A program made the position numbers and the translations under genes. A stretch of 64,000 nucleotides of DNA from Takakia lepidozioides (Eukaryota > Streptophyta > Takakiopsida > Takakiales > Takakiaceae), in contig CM060731.1 in assembly GCA_030704615.1 (NCBI GenBank), forward strand, positions 18,910,001-18,974,000. Reading direction: 5' to 3'. Position 1 is the stretch's first letter. Each line of letters begins with the position of its first letter. Below are positions 48,758 through 61,907 of the stretch, piece after piece. The notes under the pieces are model-generated. The model saw nothing but the letters and a program-made list of their open reading frames with translations, was not told the origin of the DNA and ran no database searches.

Positions 48758-48987
48758 GGTTGGTAACTCAGTTGAATACATGCACTGAGTTGTCACTTTG
48801 GTGGTTCTGGGTGCAAATCCTGCTACTCGGTCTTGCGGGTATGATTTGTTTTGTGACCGGTTGGTCTTGGGGCTAACGTTCCCTCCGGTGTGCCCAATGG
48901 GCTTATGTGAAAGGCGGTAAGTTTTCCCCCTCCTCAAGGGCCTGAATTGTGAGCAGTCGCTTGTCGCTACCAGGTTCCCTTAAAAAA
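48758..48987 (+). mobile_element. tRNA-derived SINE-like copy, near full length
   Basis: An A-box-like TGGTAACTCAGTTG at 48761-48774 is followed by a B-box-like GGTGCAAATCC at 48810-48820. Then come the family's middle part (CTGCTACTCGG, GGTTGGTCTTGGGG), a 3' block TTTTCCCCCTCCTCAAGGG, CCTGAATTGTGAGC, and a short A-rich end. The same 3' block appears at 58567-58625 and, diverged, at 62335-62400. It is the most complete member of the family in this window. Confidence 0.65.
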
Positions 48988-51361
48988 ATCTTAACAAAAG
49001 AAAAAAAACATGTGCGCAAATAAATTCCTGCACTTTTTTCGAAAAATCTCCCTTAGAAATATAATGAGTAAACATTTTTTGGACTTGTAAAGGAGTTCAG
49101 GTCATCTCTGCTCTATTCATTGATGTAAGGAAATATTCTTGTCTAGGTCTTTTTTTATTTTCGAGAGTCAATGTAAAAATTGTATGAGAAGCGTCATCAA
49201 ATTTTATAAACTGCTTAATATATGTGGCAACCGTAAATGGCACCGATATAGTGAACGGACTAGATGTACTAAGAAGAAATGGTGGCGAATGCAAAATTAG
49301 AAAGAAATATTCCGCTGTTTGTCATGTTACAAATTTTACACCATGACACCGTGTTTCATTGATGAGCACGTGTTTCCTAAGCTCTATGTTTAGTTTCTAT
49401 TTACACCCAAAAGACAACACCGAATCCGATAACACAAAACCGAACTCTTCCATGATCAAATCGCCGCGTGTTGCAAATATTGAACTACCATTTGCAGCTC
49501 AACAACTGGCCTATCAGCATATAACAGAAGCTTTGATTGAGGGATACGCGTAAACGAATTCAATGTATGGATGCCCCCCAAACCGCTTGCTCATTTTAGC
49601 TCGTTCTTATCTTTTCGCAAAGAGATGCCATGCCTGTGATTCATTAAAAAAAATAATGGGTTTTATTCCTCTTCTTAAGACGTTCGAGATGAGCATTTGA
49701 GTTTATGGTGTGTGGCTTCATTTAATGGTTTGTAGTCATCTCGCAACATGGCCCCCAAGAATCCCGTTTGTCCAAAAGATCACGCAGTTTAGGAACAACG
49801 TGTTGTCTTCAATAAATGGAGGAGTATATCTGAGTGGATCCGTTAGTAGTTACTAGTTCTCGGTTGCCTAAAGAGGCTTCCAACACTTGATATGAAAATA
49901 GTGCGCACTTGGTGGCAAATTAATTTAATTTCACCAAATCCGGCAAATGGAAATTAGCTAATCCACCATCATTGGAATGGTGTCATGTGAAGGTAAAATT
50001 ATTTTCCCTCAAAAAACAAATTATTCGCAAGGGGGGCCCAAACAAATACTTGCCTTTAGCTCAATACCCAACCGACAAAATTTTTGAAGAGAGTGAGGGA
50101 AGAGAGAGAGAAGAAAGTTGTTTGTGTGTGAGAGAGACAGAGAGAGATTTGCTGCTCGCATGTCCAACAGATTGTGCACGTGCCTCTCGAGATGCCCAGG
50201 CATGCGGCTGTGCATTAGGAAATCCAGGCATCAGCTTGAGATTGGAAGTTTCTGACGACATCGTTTTTAGTAAGTAGAGATCTGTTCTGGAAGCCTGCAC
50301 TGCAGTCCAGGCAGCAAAGTGATTGCAGCCATTTAGTGAGATGATCTGCTCAGACATTCTTGCACAACTTAATCTGGGCACCTATGCCACCTACATATTT
50401 ACTGGGGGAATCCTCTTCCCCACGTGTGCATCGATGGTAATGACGCCATAGCTTCTCCACGATCAGAGGCTGTGACTTGTATAGCTGCGCCGCCATCACA
50501 GCCGCTCACTTCGAAGCTCCTCCGCCAGCTACCGCACGACTATAGGGGTGCAGTAAAGAGGAGTATGGAGAAGAGCGGAGGTGCAATGAAGCCAGGGAGA
50601 TCGCTCACCAACTTGAATGAATCGTCCTCTCGCCCGTGCAAGCACATTACTGCGACGTTCACTGCAAACTTGAATAAAACTGTAAAGGGCGTTTTAAATG
50701 CGAATGCCGCGTCCAGATGATTGTCTAATCATTGTCCTGCCTGTCTCACTAAACGCCTGCACGCATCCCAAGGTCCCGACGGTTTAGTTTCGAAATTCAA
50801 ACCCAAGTGGCAACAACATTTGCTAAGCTAACTTTGGGGGCGCTTCTAAGAATCACACTCCAGGACCTTCTTATTAGTGATCGGAAACTTTCTTGTCATC
50901 AGAGGGTTACTGCAATTGGTTTCTAATATCACGCAATACGTGCAAATTGCAGTTTTGTGGGGCAAACCCCCCACAAAGTGGTAGCTTAGATTGGCTTTGA
51001 GAGGGGCATGGAGGCATCTGTCTGAAGACTAGGCTGAGATCTAGTTGACCAGGGGGACGCGTGCGACGTGAGAGGCCAGGCCAGGCTCTTTAATGAAAGA
51101 GGCCGAACCTCTCGTGCACGTCTGCTTCTCTGGCTCCACGCTCGCAGCTTGACACCCCTCAGACTCCTTGCATCAGCGACAACCCTCGCTCCTCTGGACC
51201 ATCCCCATCTTTGGCTGCGCTTTTGTCCTCTACCTCCCCCGTTCACTCTCCCTAAGTCTAGAGTCTCGCTCCTCATAACGACTTGTCTTCAATTACCCTC
51301 TCTTTTCTTTCTTTAGCCGCTGCTCCCATCTATGACCTGCGGAAGGTTTGAGTTTCTCCTC

Positions 51362-51394
51362 AGCCGTATCCAGTCATAGCCGTATCCAGTCATC
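51362..51394. repeat. 16-bp direct duplication in putative RSL leader
   Basis: AGCCGTATCCAGTCAT occurs twice back to back. It lies in sequence expected to be leader or promoter of the bHLH gene; no function is assigned. Confidence 0.75.
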
Positions 51395-52626
51395 GCTCTC
51401 TGATTCTGTGCAGGACCAAGTTTTCAAAGATCTTCATAGATCATCTGTCTTTCACGCTGTCTTAACCAAACTATCAGCAGCAGCTTGATCGCATCAGAAG
51501 TCAATTGAAACTTTTCCCTCCAGAACCTGAGCTAGAAGCTTAGTTGAACTAGCTGCAAGAAGACGGACATTTTGTCTCCCAGTCTACCTGCATCGCACCA
51601 AATTTTGTGAGCTTCTAAAGATCTCTGTACTAACCTTACAGAGACCCTTGAGAATTCCCGGCAAGTCAGACCGTCCGGATCTACACCCTGCTTAGGCGGC
51701 GATGCCATATACGAGCGGTAAGCTTATAGGTTTAAAAAGCTTAACGTAAGCACGTCGTTCTTTCCTGGTCCCAGAATTGAGTCTGGATTAGAGCCACAAT
51801 CAAGAACACGAGTACGAGTCTGCCAAGGAAGCTCCAGGTCTTTGCATTATGGGTGCCCTGTCGCTGTCACAACGTCAATAATCTGCCATGAGCCCTGCGC
51901 TGACTGGACATATCGATTTACATCACTCTAGATCCTCGACACTAGTGTACTGGGGGCCCAGACGACAAAGGAAATCAGCGCAGCTAAGAGAGGTACTATA
52001 TGCAACTTTACAACCACATAAATCAAGGTTTCCTTGAATCATAATTGACCTGTGAAATCTCTTTTGGGAATAGCGAGATCATGATGCTTCTCAATTACGG
52101 CCTGCAGGTTGATGAGCGTTATAGTCAATTTCAAATCTTATGTTCAGGATCTACTTATAGCCAGATTCCCAGAAAATTTCTTGCGCTACTGAGAAACCCT
52201 TGGCTGCTTAATTTGCGTGGGTCATAGTTCAAGCCTGCACATTCCTGTAGGCATGGTGAGAGCTTGGTCTTCAATGTTCCGCTTTGTTTGTATCACAGGT
52301 GCTTGAGCGGTACTGTTGGTTATATCCTGTGACCTAAGGATCCCATTGAGCTTAAATCTACTCTTGGGAAGATATGTGTTCAGGTACAGGAATTTCTGGC
52401 TAGAAAGTAATATCTAGCAGAATTGGTCAAGTTTGGAATTCACTTTACCAGGATCTGGGTTGACAAACGAAATGCCTAGCTTGGAAATTCCTATCTTTCT
52501 GAACCAGCCTGAATCTTGACATGTCATGACACTGAGATTGACAAATTTTCATGAACCATGAGATGCAGGATCCTGCTCTGAGCTGATCTCCACCTGCCTT
52601 CTCTTGGAGCCAAACAGAGACGAGTA

Positions 52627-55600
52627 ATGGCGGACTATAACTCAAGTATGGAGTCAGGATCCTCTGCAGAAGAAGCATCGTCCGTGGTCCATCCTCTGCC
52701 TGACGGCGCTTGTGGGGTATCCATATGGGAGGGGTGGACACAACCGTCATCTGGTGATGGGGTGGCCACCAGCAACTCCCTCTCAGAACTTTCGGGCAGC
52801 ACGCAACTTAGCTTCCACCAAGCAGATGTGGTTGCTAATTGGCTTATGTCCCAGGCTGGCTCGAGCTTGTGTGTTGACCACCGACACGATCATGCAGATC
52901 AGCCAACGAGCTTCATTGCAGATCATGGGCTTGTGTCGGACATGAGCATGTGCAGTTCCCAATCCATTAACGGTCCGGAGCCATCGAGTCACATCTCCTC
53001 AGAATTATCTGAATTGTATATAGGAAGCAGTACAAAACAGCACTCGGAACACACAGTTTACGGCCCTGTCACTCCTGACTTCCAGGGAGTCGAGTCCTAC
53101 AGTAAGTGTTCTTCGCATTATGCCTATGGTAAACCATTGGAATCGCATGCTGAATTGCATCTCTTACAGTCGCTGAATCCGGAGTCTCCTTCTTCTCCCT
53201 TAGCGCCTGAGGCAGTGGGGCAATGGGATGGAAGCCACGGTCCAGTTTCAACTTGGGCGAGTCCTGGACCTACATCGCAGCCCTTAGGGAGTAGTTTGCA
53301 GTTGACTCCAGGGAAGTCCTCTGAGCTTGGCAACCATCTCAGCACACAACCACACTGCAGAAGAGTGCTATTTCCAGACACATCAGTGGACAGGTATTAC
53401 AACAACTACGCTAACACCAGGCAAATTGGCACGGAAGTTACTTCACTAAACATGATCGACCAGCTCGAGACGCTATTGAACAGAAATGTCAATTCACTTG
53501 GCTCAAACCCTGAGCATCTCATGGAGCATCTTATCGGATCAACCCGTGGTACCTACAGCGCATCAGCTGGATTGCCCCATTTCTCAAACATTCCAGGTTC
53601 CCCTGTCCCGCCTCTGAGATTGATTCCATCACTCCATGATGGAAAGGAGGATTCAATTAATTACTGTCCTGCAGATCATCCTATTAACATATCGTCTGTG
53701 CTTCAAGGCACTCGGGACCATTCTCTCAGCCGGGAGGATCAAACGTCCAATACCACAGCCGGATTCAAGGCTGGTGAGGAGCAAGAGAGATCTTCAGTTA
53801 ACCAACCTCGTCAAGTTCAGGATGGAAATGGAGGCAGCCCGCCTCTTAAACGCCCAAGCCTTGTACGTGCTGGAATTTTCCTTACGCCTTTCCTCTTGAA
53901 CTTGATCCTCAGTGAGATTCGTATATAGATATAGGTACACGTGAATGGGTTGAATCCACAGGCCTAGTGTACAATTCTGAAAGCTCAAACGGGTCATCAG
54001 TTTCCATGAGTTCTAAACCTTCAAGACATTCCATGACATCTGGGCTTTAGGAAACTCGCGTCTGCATATATGGTGGATATGCAGGCTGAATCGAGGCAGG
54101 GATGCATGTCAGGGACATCATCTTGACGCCTCTCTTTCACTCGACTAATAAGTGCAGCTAGATAAAGCTTGATGACAATTAAGAAAGTTTGTCGTTGAGC
54201 TTGAAATTCAATTTTTCTCAAAGAGAAAGCAGCTCTGAGATTCTAACTGTCCAGTGACTTGCGGATACAATTGACAGGACACTGCGGCATTATGGCAGCG
54301 AAGTCCGATAGTGAGACGGGTGGAGGCGAAGCCTTTTTCATCTACAAGCAGTAGTTACATGTCAGGATCACAATCACAAGATACCATAGCGGTTGGTCCC
54401 GCTCTTAACACAAATGGAAAACCTCGAGCAAGGCGTGGCTCTGCAACGGATCCCCAGAGCGTCTATGCACGGGTACAAACATTTCTGTCTACAAGTAAAA
54501 TATAGAGTGCTAAACTCTAGTCTTGCAAACTCTATGAGTTCCCTCCTTTCTACCAAAATCGCCTCCGGCTGTCATCCTCGGTATTATGTGCATCGTTGTA
54601 AGTTCATGACAAGAGCAGCCCTGGAGAATGTTCACTTTACTGTGACTGGTCACTAATTATTCTATACCATCGAAATTTGCAGCATAGGAGAGAAAGGATT
54701 AACGAGCGCCTGAAGACCTTGCAACACTTGGTGCCTAATGGGGCTAAGGTCAGAGTTCTTGAGCACCGTATCGTCTCTGCACTTTGAATCCTTACCTGTA
54801 GGCCAATGATCACCCAGTCACGGATACTGACAAGCTAAGTCGAGATAAGGTCAAGATTAATGACTTGATCTATGAATAGTGTATTGATCAGCCAACACGA
54901 GCGTAGATGTATCAGCAGCTCAAGCTCAATTTCTCGTACATTGCTCATCGACCGATAAAAAAACGTGCCCCTCAAGTGAGGATATATTTAAAGTTGGGAT
55001 ACAAACCGGATCAGAAAAATGCACCCCAGCTAGACACCCGAGATGATTATGGATAGGAGATGTATAGTATACCTTTCGAGATCTTCTGTGAATTTCACTG
55101 TATGCACACTAGATTGTCCAATTCCTCCATCTTCATGTCAATTGGATGGCACTTGAAGCATACAAGCTCTTCATAAGTTAACATAGCGTGCTCGGTAGAC
55201 ATACTTTGGGAGTAATTACTGTGTCTCTGATGTATGCAGGTAGACATAGTGACAATGCTGGAGGAAGCCATCAACTATGTCAAGTTCCTGCAGCTTCAAG
55301 TCAAGGTACAAGTTGTCTGAAACAAGGACTTCTCTGACATAAGGAGCTGATCTGCCGATTTCAAGAACACACATGTGAAAACTTGAGATTTAAGTTTAAT
55401 TATACCGTGCCAACAGCTCTAGATATATACAGATCTATGCAACCTGGTTTGGCATATGAAAAGCTCTTAGCGTCTGTCATTCAGTCTACTTGAACACGTG
55501 AACGTAGCTGTTCTTCGGATCTACTTACTTCAGGCTTCAGTTTTCACTCTAATAAGACGAACTTTGAAGACGTTCGGAGAAGTGGAGCTTGCAACTTGAA

Positions 55601-55762
55601 GTTTCTTCGAGGAAACCAGCTCCTAACTTAGACTAGCTGTGTGATGTTGTGTCTGTGCAGCTTTTGAAGTCAGACGAGTATTGGATATACGCCACACCCA
55701 ACACATACAATGGAATCGACGTGTCTGTTGGCATGCACTTCGGAATGGAATCCACGGCCTAG
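52627..55762 (+). CDS. RSL: bHLH transcription factor, RSL class II type (ROOT HAIR DEFECTIVE SIX-LIKE)
   Basis: Five exons give 554 residues: 52627-53862, 54278-54472, 54683-54748, 55240-55305, 55661-55762. All junctions are in phase 0. The first 430 residues are Ser/Asn/Gln-rich and likely disordered. The diagnostic block is ARRGSATDPQSVYAR, then HRRERINERLKTLQHLVPNG (exon 3) and VDIVTMLEEAINYVKFLQLQ (exon 4). The C-terminal LLKSDEYWIYA, NGIDV resembles the LLSSDDLWMYAP, NG block of Arabidopsis RSL2-RSL5, pointing to class II rather than class I. RSL factors drive root hair and rhizoid outgrowth as nuclear dimers. The basic region has Ala where typical E-box binders have Glu, as is usual in this subfamily. 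Introns fall at conserved points within the bHLH. The first in-frame ATG was used; the leader upstream is long and was not resolved. Confidence 0.9.
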
Positions 55763-58566
55763 GTAGTATCTGTCCACGCCCAATAATACTGATCAATTGA
55801 GCAACCATTAGCACTAGGCTCAGCCAGCCCAAAGTCGGCCGCCCACCATTTCTTATTCAGGTGATCAGCTGAGCTGGCCAGCCTCCCGACCTGGGGACAT
55901 CGACTCGCATATAGAGTCTTGAGGTATTTTTGTTCTCGACGTACAGCTGATCTGTAGGTCCTATTTCATTTGCAGAGTTCACTCTGCCCGATATTGATGG
56001 CTTCAGCTAGCTTCACAGGGATCTAATAGAACAGGAGCTTCCTTTCTTCTCAAGTCTGCAAGTTGATGAATGGCTGAAGGCATCAAACCAAAAGAAAGTA
56101 GTCCGGTCTTGTAGATGTGAGTTATTAATTTTGAGGCCCTAACCAGCTCAGGCACATATTGCAGACAATCATCTGCTTGAGATTAGTTGGTCCCATTGAA
56201 GGGACCTGTTTAACGACCGTTAGACGATCCGATTGAGCTTTCTTGACGATGTGTGAGCATTTGAATAAATTTAGACTTAAAGCTGGCCAGAGGCACCACC
56301 TCAAATTCCTGTTGGACGTCCCCTTTCTGCACCCAATTGGCGTGCTTGATAATACAATAAGTGATTATAGTCTGTGTACAGGTGTCCGGAAAAATCTCAC
56401 TGAAAGTGAAATCTCCGTGAATATGGATGAAAAAATCTATGACTCTTTGTATGCTGAATCTTCATCAAAAGTCACATCTCTCAGAATATGGATTAATTGT
56501 GTTCACCCAAGTGTGACTATATAGCTAACCTTTGCTCCCAGAGACTATACACCCCACAGTGTACGCATCAAGTTGGCTTGATTTTATCTTTTGGTACAAC
56601 TGCATAGGCTATACATACTGGGTTTGATACTTGTCAATTGAATCATGGGTCATTCTTTTCACTGATGTTGTAGGAGTCCTGTTTCTCGGATAGGTCGCAA
56701 CATATTTAAGGCTTCTGCCCAGCAGTTCTTTTCCCAACTTTATTTTGTCGATTTTCTCTCGGGCTTCTTCATATGGGCCTTGTATTAAGCCTTTCAGCGA
56801 CCTGGTTCTTCCCAGTGACGTTATTGGTGAAAATTAATTTTCATTGACAATGGGCCGCTGTCTAGACCACCCATGAGAATTTGAATCATGACGAAGGTGG
56901 ATAAACATCAAATTCGTCCATTTCACTGTGGACAAAACAATTGGTAAAGACTACTGGACCGTGATCCAGTTCCTTCGTGCAGTTCCTTCGTGCAAATTAT
57001 TAATTGCTGCCGGAGCTGCTTCTGGATCGACCTTCTCGCCTATGTTTCATACACAGATATGACCACAATACATCCATATCTATTGAACCTGTGTTTATGA
57101 GTGTTCTCCTGGTAAGAAAGAAGATTTTAAATTCTACCTACACTACGGTCCTTATGGGATGAAAAGCCAAAAATTTCGCTTGGATGCCATGTCGAATTTC
57201 ACACGGACACGCGAGTAACAAGTCAACTGAACTCAGGAATGAGAGGATAGGAGGATCGCGAGCTCAGACCTGAAGTAAATATCAAGGATGTTGGTGCCAG
57301 CTTGTCGCCTGGTTCGAGGACATATAGGGGCTCACATGAGGAATCAATCTTTCCATCTAAGCTCTCAGGCCTCCTGCAGGTGTGTCTTACAAAGTGTTCA
57401 CAATTCCACAAGTGAATATTGCAATAAGCCTGCCTCCTTGCAGCGTGATACACTAGATGTGGCGATTGGTTCGGACACCTATCTTTCTCATTTCCTCAGG
57501 AGTAAGCTAAATCTTTCTTCGAAAAGAGTGGCATGATAACCTCACTTGAAATACTATGCCTGGGACATTGTTGCTTGCATCCATGCAGATATCCTTCTGA
57601 CAGACATCTGGGACCCGTTAAGTACTGACTTACCTGGTCGCTCAACCTGCACCAAGTCCTTGTAAACTCGAATCTTTGGCTGAACTCCACCCCCTTTGCC
57701 TCATAATAATATTATTCTCAACATCTGTCTTCCATGCCAGAGGCGGGACATTTTGGGTTACTTTCAGGGAGTATATGTAATGTTCATCTTGAACATGCTT
57801 ATAATTCGAAGGTCAGACAAGACCACCGTCCATATTTCGGAATACATTTGAACAAGCAGTAGCATCTCCACGCTGCTCGCCCATGGATGATGAGCGCACT
57901 CTGTGTACTCTTTGAGTTGTGATCACAGTGTAGTAGGATGATCTCCATCAAAACTGTGCAGGATGCTTTGAGCTTCTCTCAGATCAATGCTGATCAATCC
58001 TGTACTTGCTTACTGATCTGAGCAGTCTAGCTGCTGCAGGAAGGTCAGATGTCTACTAAACTTTTTTGTCTGTGTGTAATTATGTGTCCTCGTGAATGAG
58101 AAGTTCATCATCCATCATTTATCCACCCATCCATACCTTGATTCCCTGGCTTTTGAAAATCTGAAAGAACAAACGCAAACTTGTATAAAAATATCCCCAT
58201 TCAAACTTGTCGATCTGGCCAATAAAACCAACTTAGAGTAAATAAAGATTAATAGAGAGCCATTTAATTCTCACCTCAGAACTCCTGCATATCTTAGTAT
58301 TCAGTCTTAAATTGCATCGCTCAACAGAATAACAAATAGCCCTGGCAACTGGCAACTACCGACTAAAATTTATTGTCTTCTGTTAACTGATTAATAATTT
58401 AAATAATAGATTTTTCCGCTTTTTTATTTTTTATTTTTCTTTAAGGGAAACCCGGCTCCGCTTTTAGAACTCTTCGTATGACAGTTTGTTATGTAGTTAA
58501 GGCTAATATTTTTGAGTTATAACAAACGCTTAATTAATATTAATTAATACATCAGTTCTTAAAATT

Positions 58567-58625
58567 CTTCCCCCTCCTCAAGGGCCTGACATGTGGGCTG
58601 TCGCTCCCCAGGTTTCCTTTGCCAA
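58567..58625 (+). mobile_element. SINE 3' fragment
   Basis: CTTCCCCCTCCTCAAGGG, CCTGA, then GGGCTGTCGCTCCCCAGGTT matches the 3' block of the SINE-like copy at 48926-48985 almost base for base. It is followed by an A-rich stretch (CCAAAAAGAATAAATAAATAA). The 5' promoter part is absent, so it is a truncated copy or a remnant. Confidence 0.6.
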
Positions 58626-59499
58626 AAAGAATAAATAAATAATAGAACTGCAAGGATCAATGTAATTTCTTCAACTAAATTAATTAAAATATATAAAATA
58701 TTTTTTTTCTTTTACTTTTCTTTTGTTTTTAACGAACAGGGGGTTGACAGTGGCCCCGAGGAACTTTATTGGAAATTATTTGAAGGGAAAAAATTAAGCC
58801 CTTACATGCCCATAGGCTGCCATAAGGCCTAGACACACAGGAGACCGTGTCTTTTTCTTTTCCTATTGAGGTTATTAAGATCCAATGAGTACACAATAAT
58901 TGCATAGCTCAGAAAATGAAATATAATATAATGTGGGCCCTGGGGTTGGTGATATGCACTTTACTGACAAGGAATTTCAAAAAACAAACAGCACAAGATG
59001 TCATGCATAAACTCAAGAAGCACCTCATGATGGCCCGCACACTAATCCCTGCTTCCTTCAAGCCCCAGTGATTCTACAATTTGATCCCGGCGAATGGGTA
59101 TGGAAAGACGGGCAAGATTGATCGTTATTAATAATAACCAGCGTGATTAAGTTACCTATCTTAAAGTAGCAAGTATATATTTATGTTCAGCCCAATATGC
59201 TTCAAATTTTGCCAAATGTGTAGTGCTACAGCCGTGTCAGTGGGCCCATTTAATAGGGTTGGTTTTTCCTCAATTCTGGATGGCAGGTAGGCAGGGATAG
59301 GTGTCAGGCCCAACTGGCAAATTGGGTTTGGGCTAATATCTATGATTCTATCTATGCATGCAAATAAAGGAGGAATTATATGTGTATAAGAGATCATGGA
59401 AAAGAAAAAAAAAAAAAAAAACAGGGGATAGGGTAAGTTCCTAATTTATCGATAATTAGTTAAATATATAATTAATGAAAGCCCTATGGAAGCCTTGAA

Positions 59500-59790
59500 A
59501 CATACTGAAACAATGATTTTGTTTTTGCTTTTGTTTTTTGGGCAAAAGTGACATCCTTATTGAATTCTAAAGAGGAGACTACGCAGTAGTGCCAAAAATT
59601 GCTAAGCCTTCCCCCCTCCTCTCCTTTCATGAAAACTACTTCCGTAGGAATGATGTGCCTTCTCCAGGTAACACCTTCCTCGTGTAAAATCTCTGTTATT
59701 GAACAACTCATGAGAAATAAATGAATGAATTTCAAGTTTTTTATGGATGAAAAGTAGATTCCACCATTCACAAGCTTGTTTTTGTTTGTT
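59500..59790 (-). repeat. Inverted distant copy of the 1.2-2.05 kb repeat
   Basis: Read on the minus strand it gives GTGAATGGTGGAATCTACTTT, CATCCATAAAAAACTTGAAA, CATTTATTTCTCATGAGTTG, TTCAATAAC, then GGAGAAGGCAC and finally GCACTACTGCGTAGTCTCCT, CTTTAGA. These motifs occur in the same order at 1355-1515 and 1970-2000. It contains additional sequence between the motifs, so it may represent a longer version of the family. Confidence 0.6.
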
Positions 59791-60939
59791 TTTGTTTTTT
59801 GGGTGTCATTATCATCTAAAAGGGTGATGGAATCGTTCGTCATCCACACGGTTATTTCGTTCGAAAGGTGAATGACTCGTTGTTCATCCAAATGATTTTT
59901 CGTGTTTCAAGCCATCGGAGTTTGTAATATTAGGAATTTCTTAAGAAATTAAGTGAGTGGCCCATTTTTAAGACTTTCTATGAAATATTGAACTAATACT
60001 TTCACATTGGCATTGAAATGGGACCCATTGACATCTACGGAATACCTACCAGCAGGAGTTCATCCACGGAAATGAACCTTACTAAGTGGTAGTTACCTAC
60101 TAGATGCAGGTATTGTGCAAATTTGGGAAGAATTGATCGTTCCGTTTGGGAGATTATAATAATTTACTAGGGGGGTTTTTCCAACTCCAAGGAAGTTTTT
60201 AGGGAAAAATTCTGTTTGACCGAGCAAATTTGCCCTGACAGAGATTTTTTCTGGGGCCGGACCAACTCAGTCACAATCTTTGCAGGGTTACACCTGTCCT
60301 CAAAGAAATTTGAGGGCCAAATTCCCCAAAAAAAATATGGCACCTTTGTATGTGCAATAGGGGGGTTCAATGGAAGAAAAACTACGCTGGAAAAAGAAGA
60401 TCCACATAGCTCGTGGAGTTTCCTCTAGTGCAATCCTGGAGGGCCCACATGGCAAGAAGAATGCCCAAAAATATTTCCAAAAAACCAAAAACTGCTCTAG
60501 AGATGGGCTTTTTGTGACTTTTCCAATCACTTCCATCGAGGTTAGGTAGTGCGTGCCGGCGTGAGAGTTGTCACGTGAGCACAAGGGCATATTTCCCAAA
60601 TTTGCACGAAATTTCCGCTGTGAAACGAATTTGGCGAAACTAAAAACGATGTGAAACTAACACATAGAGAACACGTAGCCCCTATATCCGATGAGCATGT
60701 TACCCTATAGGTGTGGCGTTTTCTCCATAGTAACAGGCGAGAATGTGCGGTGAGGCTTCAACTGAAATTGCAGGTCCTCGCCCATAGCTAATTTCTCACG
60801 GAAGGAATATGTACCACACAACCTCATAATTTCACAGAGCGAAACTCTGTACCAACCATCCTGACAAGAAATCAACTGTAGCAGAAAGTATGAGAAGGTC
60901 ACTATTCAAATCCCCATCACCAAGCCCATATCACCAAAG

Positions 60940-61215
60940 TATTTCCCAAATACTAAGAAGAGTTTCTCAAAGCGAAACCCACTTCTGCATAGTATTTCTG
61001 AAATATCAGTAAGAGTTTCTCAAAGCGAAACCCACTTCTGCATAATATTTCTCAAATACCAGTAAGAGTTTCTCAAAGCGAAACCCACTTCTGCATAGTA
61101 TTTCTCAAATACCAGAAAATGTTTCTCAATGCGAAACCCCCCGTTGCATAAGTTTGTGTCCATATCACCAAGTCTGTCTCAAATACCAGAAAGGGTTTCT
61201 CAATGCAAAACCCAC
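60940..61215. repeat. 53-bp tandem repeat array, about five copies
   Basis: The word AGTTTCTCAAAGCGAAACCC recurs at 60961, 61014 and 61067, exactly 53 bp apart, and in diverged form at 61120 and about 61194. Each copy includes ACTTCTGCATA, TATTTCTCAAAT and ACCAGTAAG. The first three copies are nearly identical and the last two are diverged, with an insert of about 21 bp before the fifth. Confidence 0.88.
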
Positions 61216-61289
61216 CGCACGGTACATCTGCACCAATTCAGCGAGGCAAAAACTTCAGTAGTGCAGCCAAAAACCCTAAACTTATAGCA

Positions 61290-61340
61290 GCAGCGACAAG
61301 TTTCGCATTGAGAAAGTCTTGGTAATATGGGCACAAACCT
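61290..61340 (-). repeat. Inverted partial copy of the 53-bp array
   Basis: The complement of this stretch reads CATAGGTTTGTGCCCATAT, TACCAAGACTTTCTCAATGCGAAAC and matches 61146-61210 (CATAAGTTTGTGTCCATATC, ACCAAG, TTTCTCAATGC). With the array it could form a long hairpin. Confidence 0.65.
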
Positions 61341-61824
61341 ATGCAGATATGCACCAATCCACTATACCCGCTTATGGTTTTTTCCGTTTTGGAAACATAT
61401 AACTCCTATGACCGAGGTTAAAAAAAACATAAAACTCCCATGACCGTGGGTTGTGCTCACGCGATACCAACCCCCACTTCCATCTTAGGGCTGTCCGTAG
61501 GGCCACGTCGGCAAGTCAACTGCAGTGGCGGCCTCATATCAGCCATTCTTTTAGTGGCGAATAATCGCCAGATTTCGACCTTGCGCGGGTCTTGGCGACA
61601 TGGGTAAAGGGAAATGAGGCTGAAAAATCATCAATTTTCGCCAAAAGCTGATCTGATGGGCCCACCATTCGCTAGAGGGGCCGCCACAAGGAGGCACATG
61701 GCGCCATATTGAGTGAAGACAGTTTACAACAGAGGAGCCAGATCCCACCGACCACGTGTAGGACATCGCCGCATTCCGAGTGCGCGGGAGGACGTGGAGC
61801 CAGCTATGTTGTCCATTTTTGTAC

Positions 61825-61846
61825 ATATATATATATATATATATAT
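61825..61846. repeat. TA microsatellite
   Basis: An uninterrupted TA run of about 11 units in spacer DNA. Its length is likely to vary between individuals. Confidence 0.9.
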
Positions 61847-61907
61847 GGGTAAGTGTAGTATAGTCTCTATAGATAGACTTTGTAGTGATAAGTTTATAAT
61901 ATGTGTA

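Larger units (their letters stand above)
46557..52626. other. Long spacer upstream of RSL-type gene
   Basis: No protein gene is recognised over about 6 kb. It holds a SINE-like copy (48758-48987), a 40-bp tandem duplication (48500-48576), an isolated minus-strand B box GGGTTCAAATCC at 47669-47680, GA-rich sequence at 50090-50150 and a CT-rich stretch at 51130-51320. The part from about 51000 to 52626 likely includes the promoter and a long, possibly spliced, leader of the bHLH gene. A plus-strand frame at 50424-50720 (98 codons) has no recognisable domain. Confidence 0.45.

Noticed and set aside
60940-61215. Regular repeats that could suggest a CRISPR array
   Set aside because: The whole 53-bp unit is repeated with no unique spacers, and the window is plant nuclear DNA with spliced genes.
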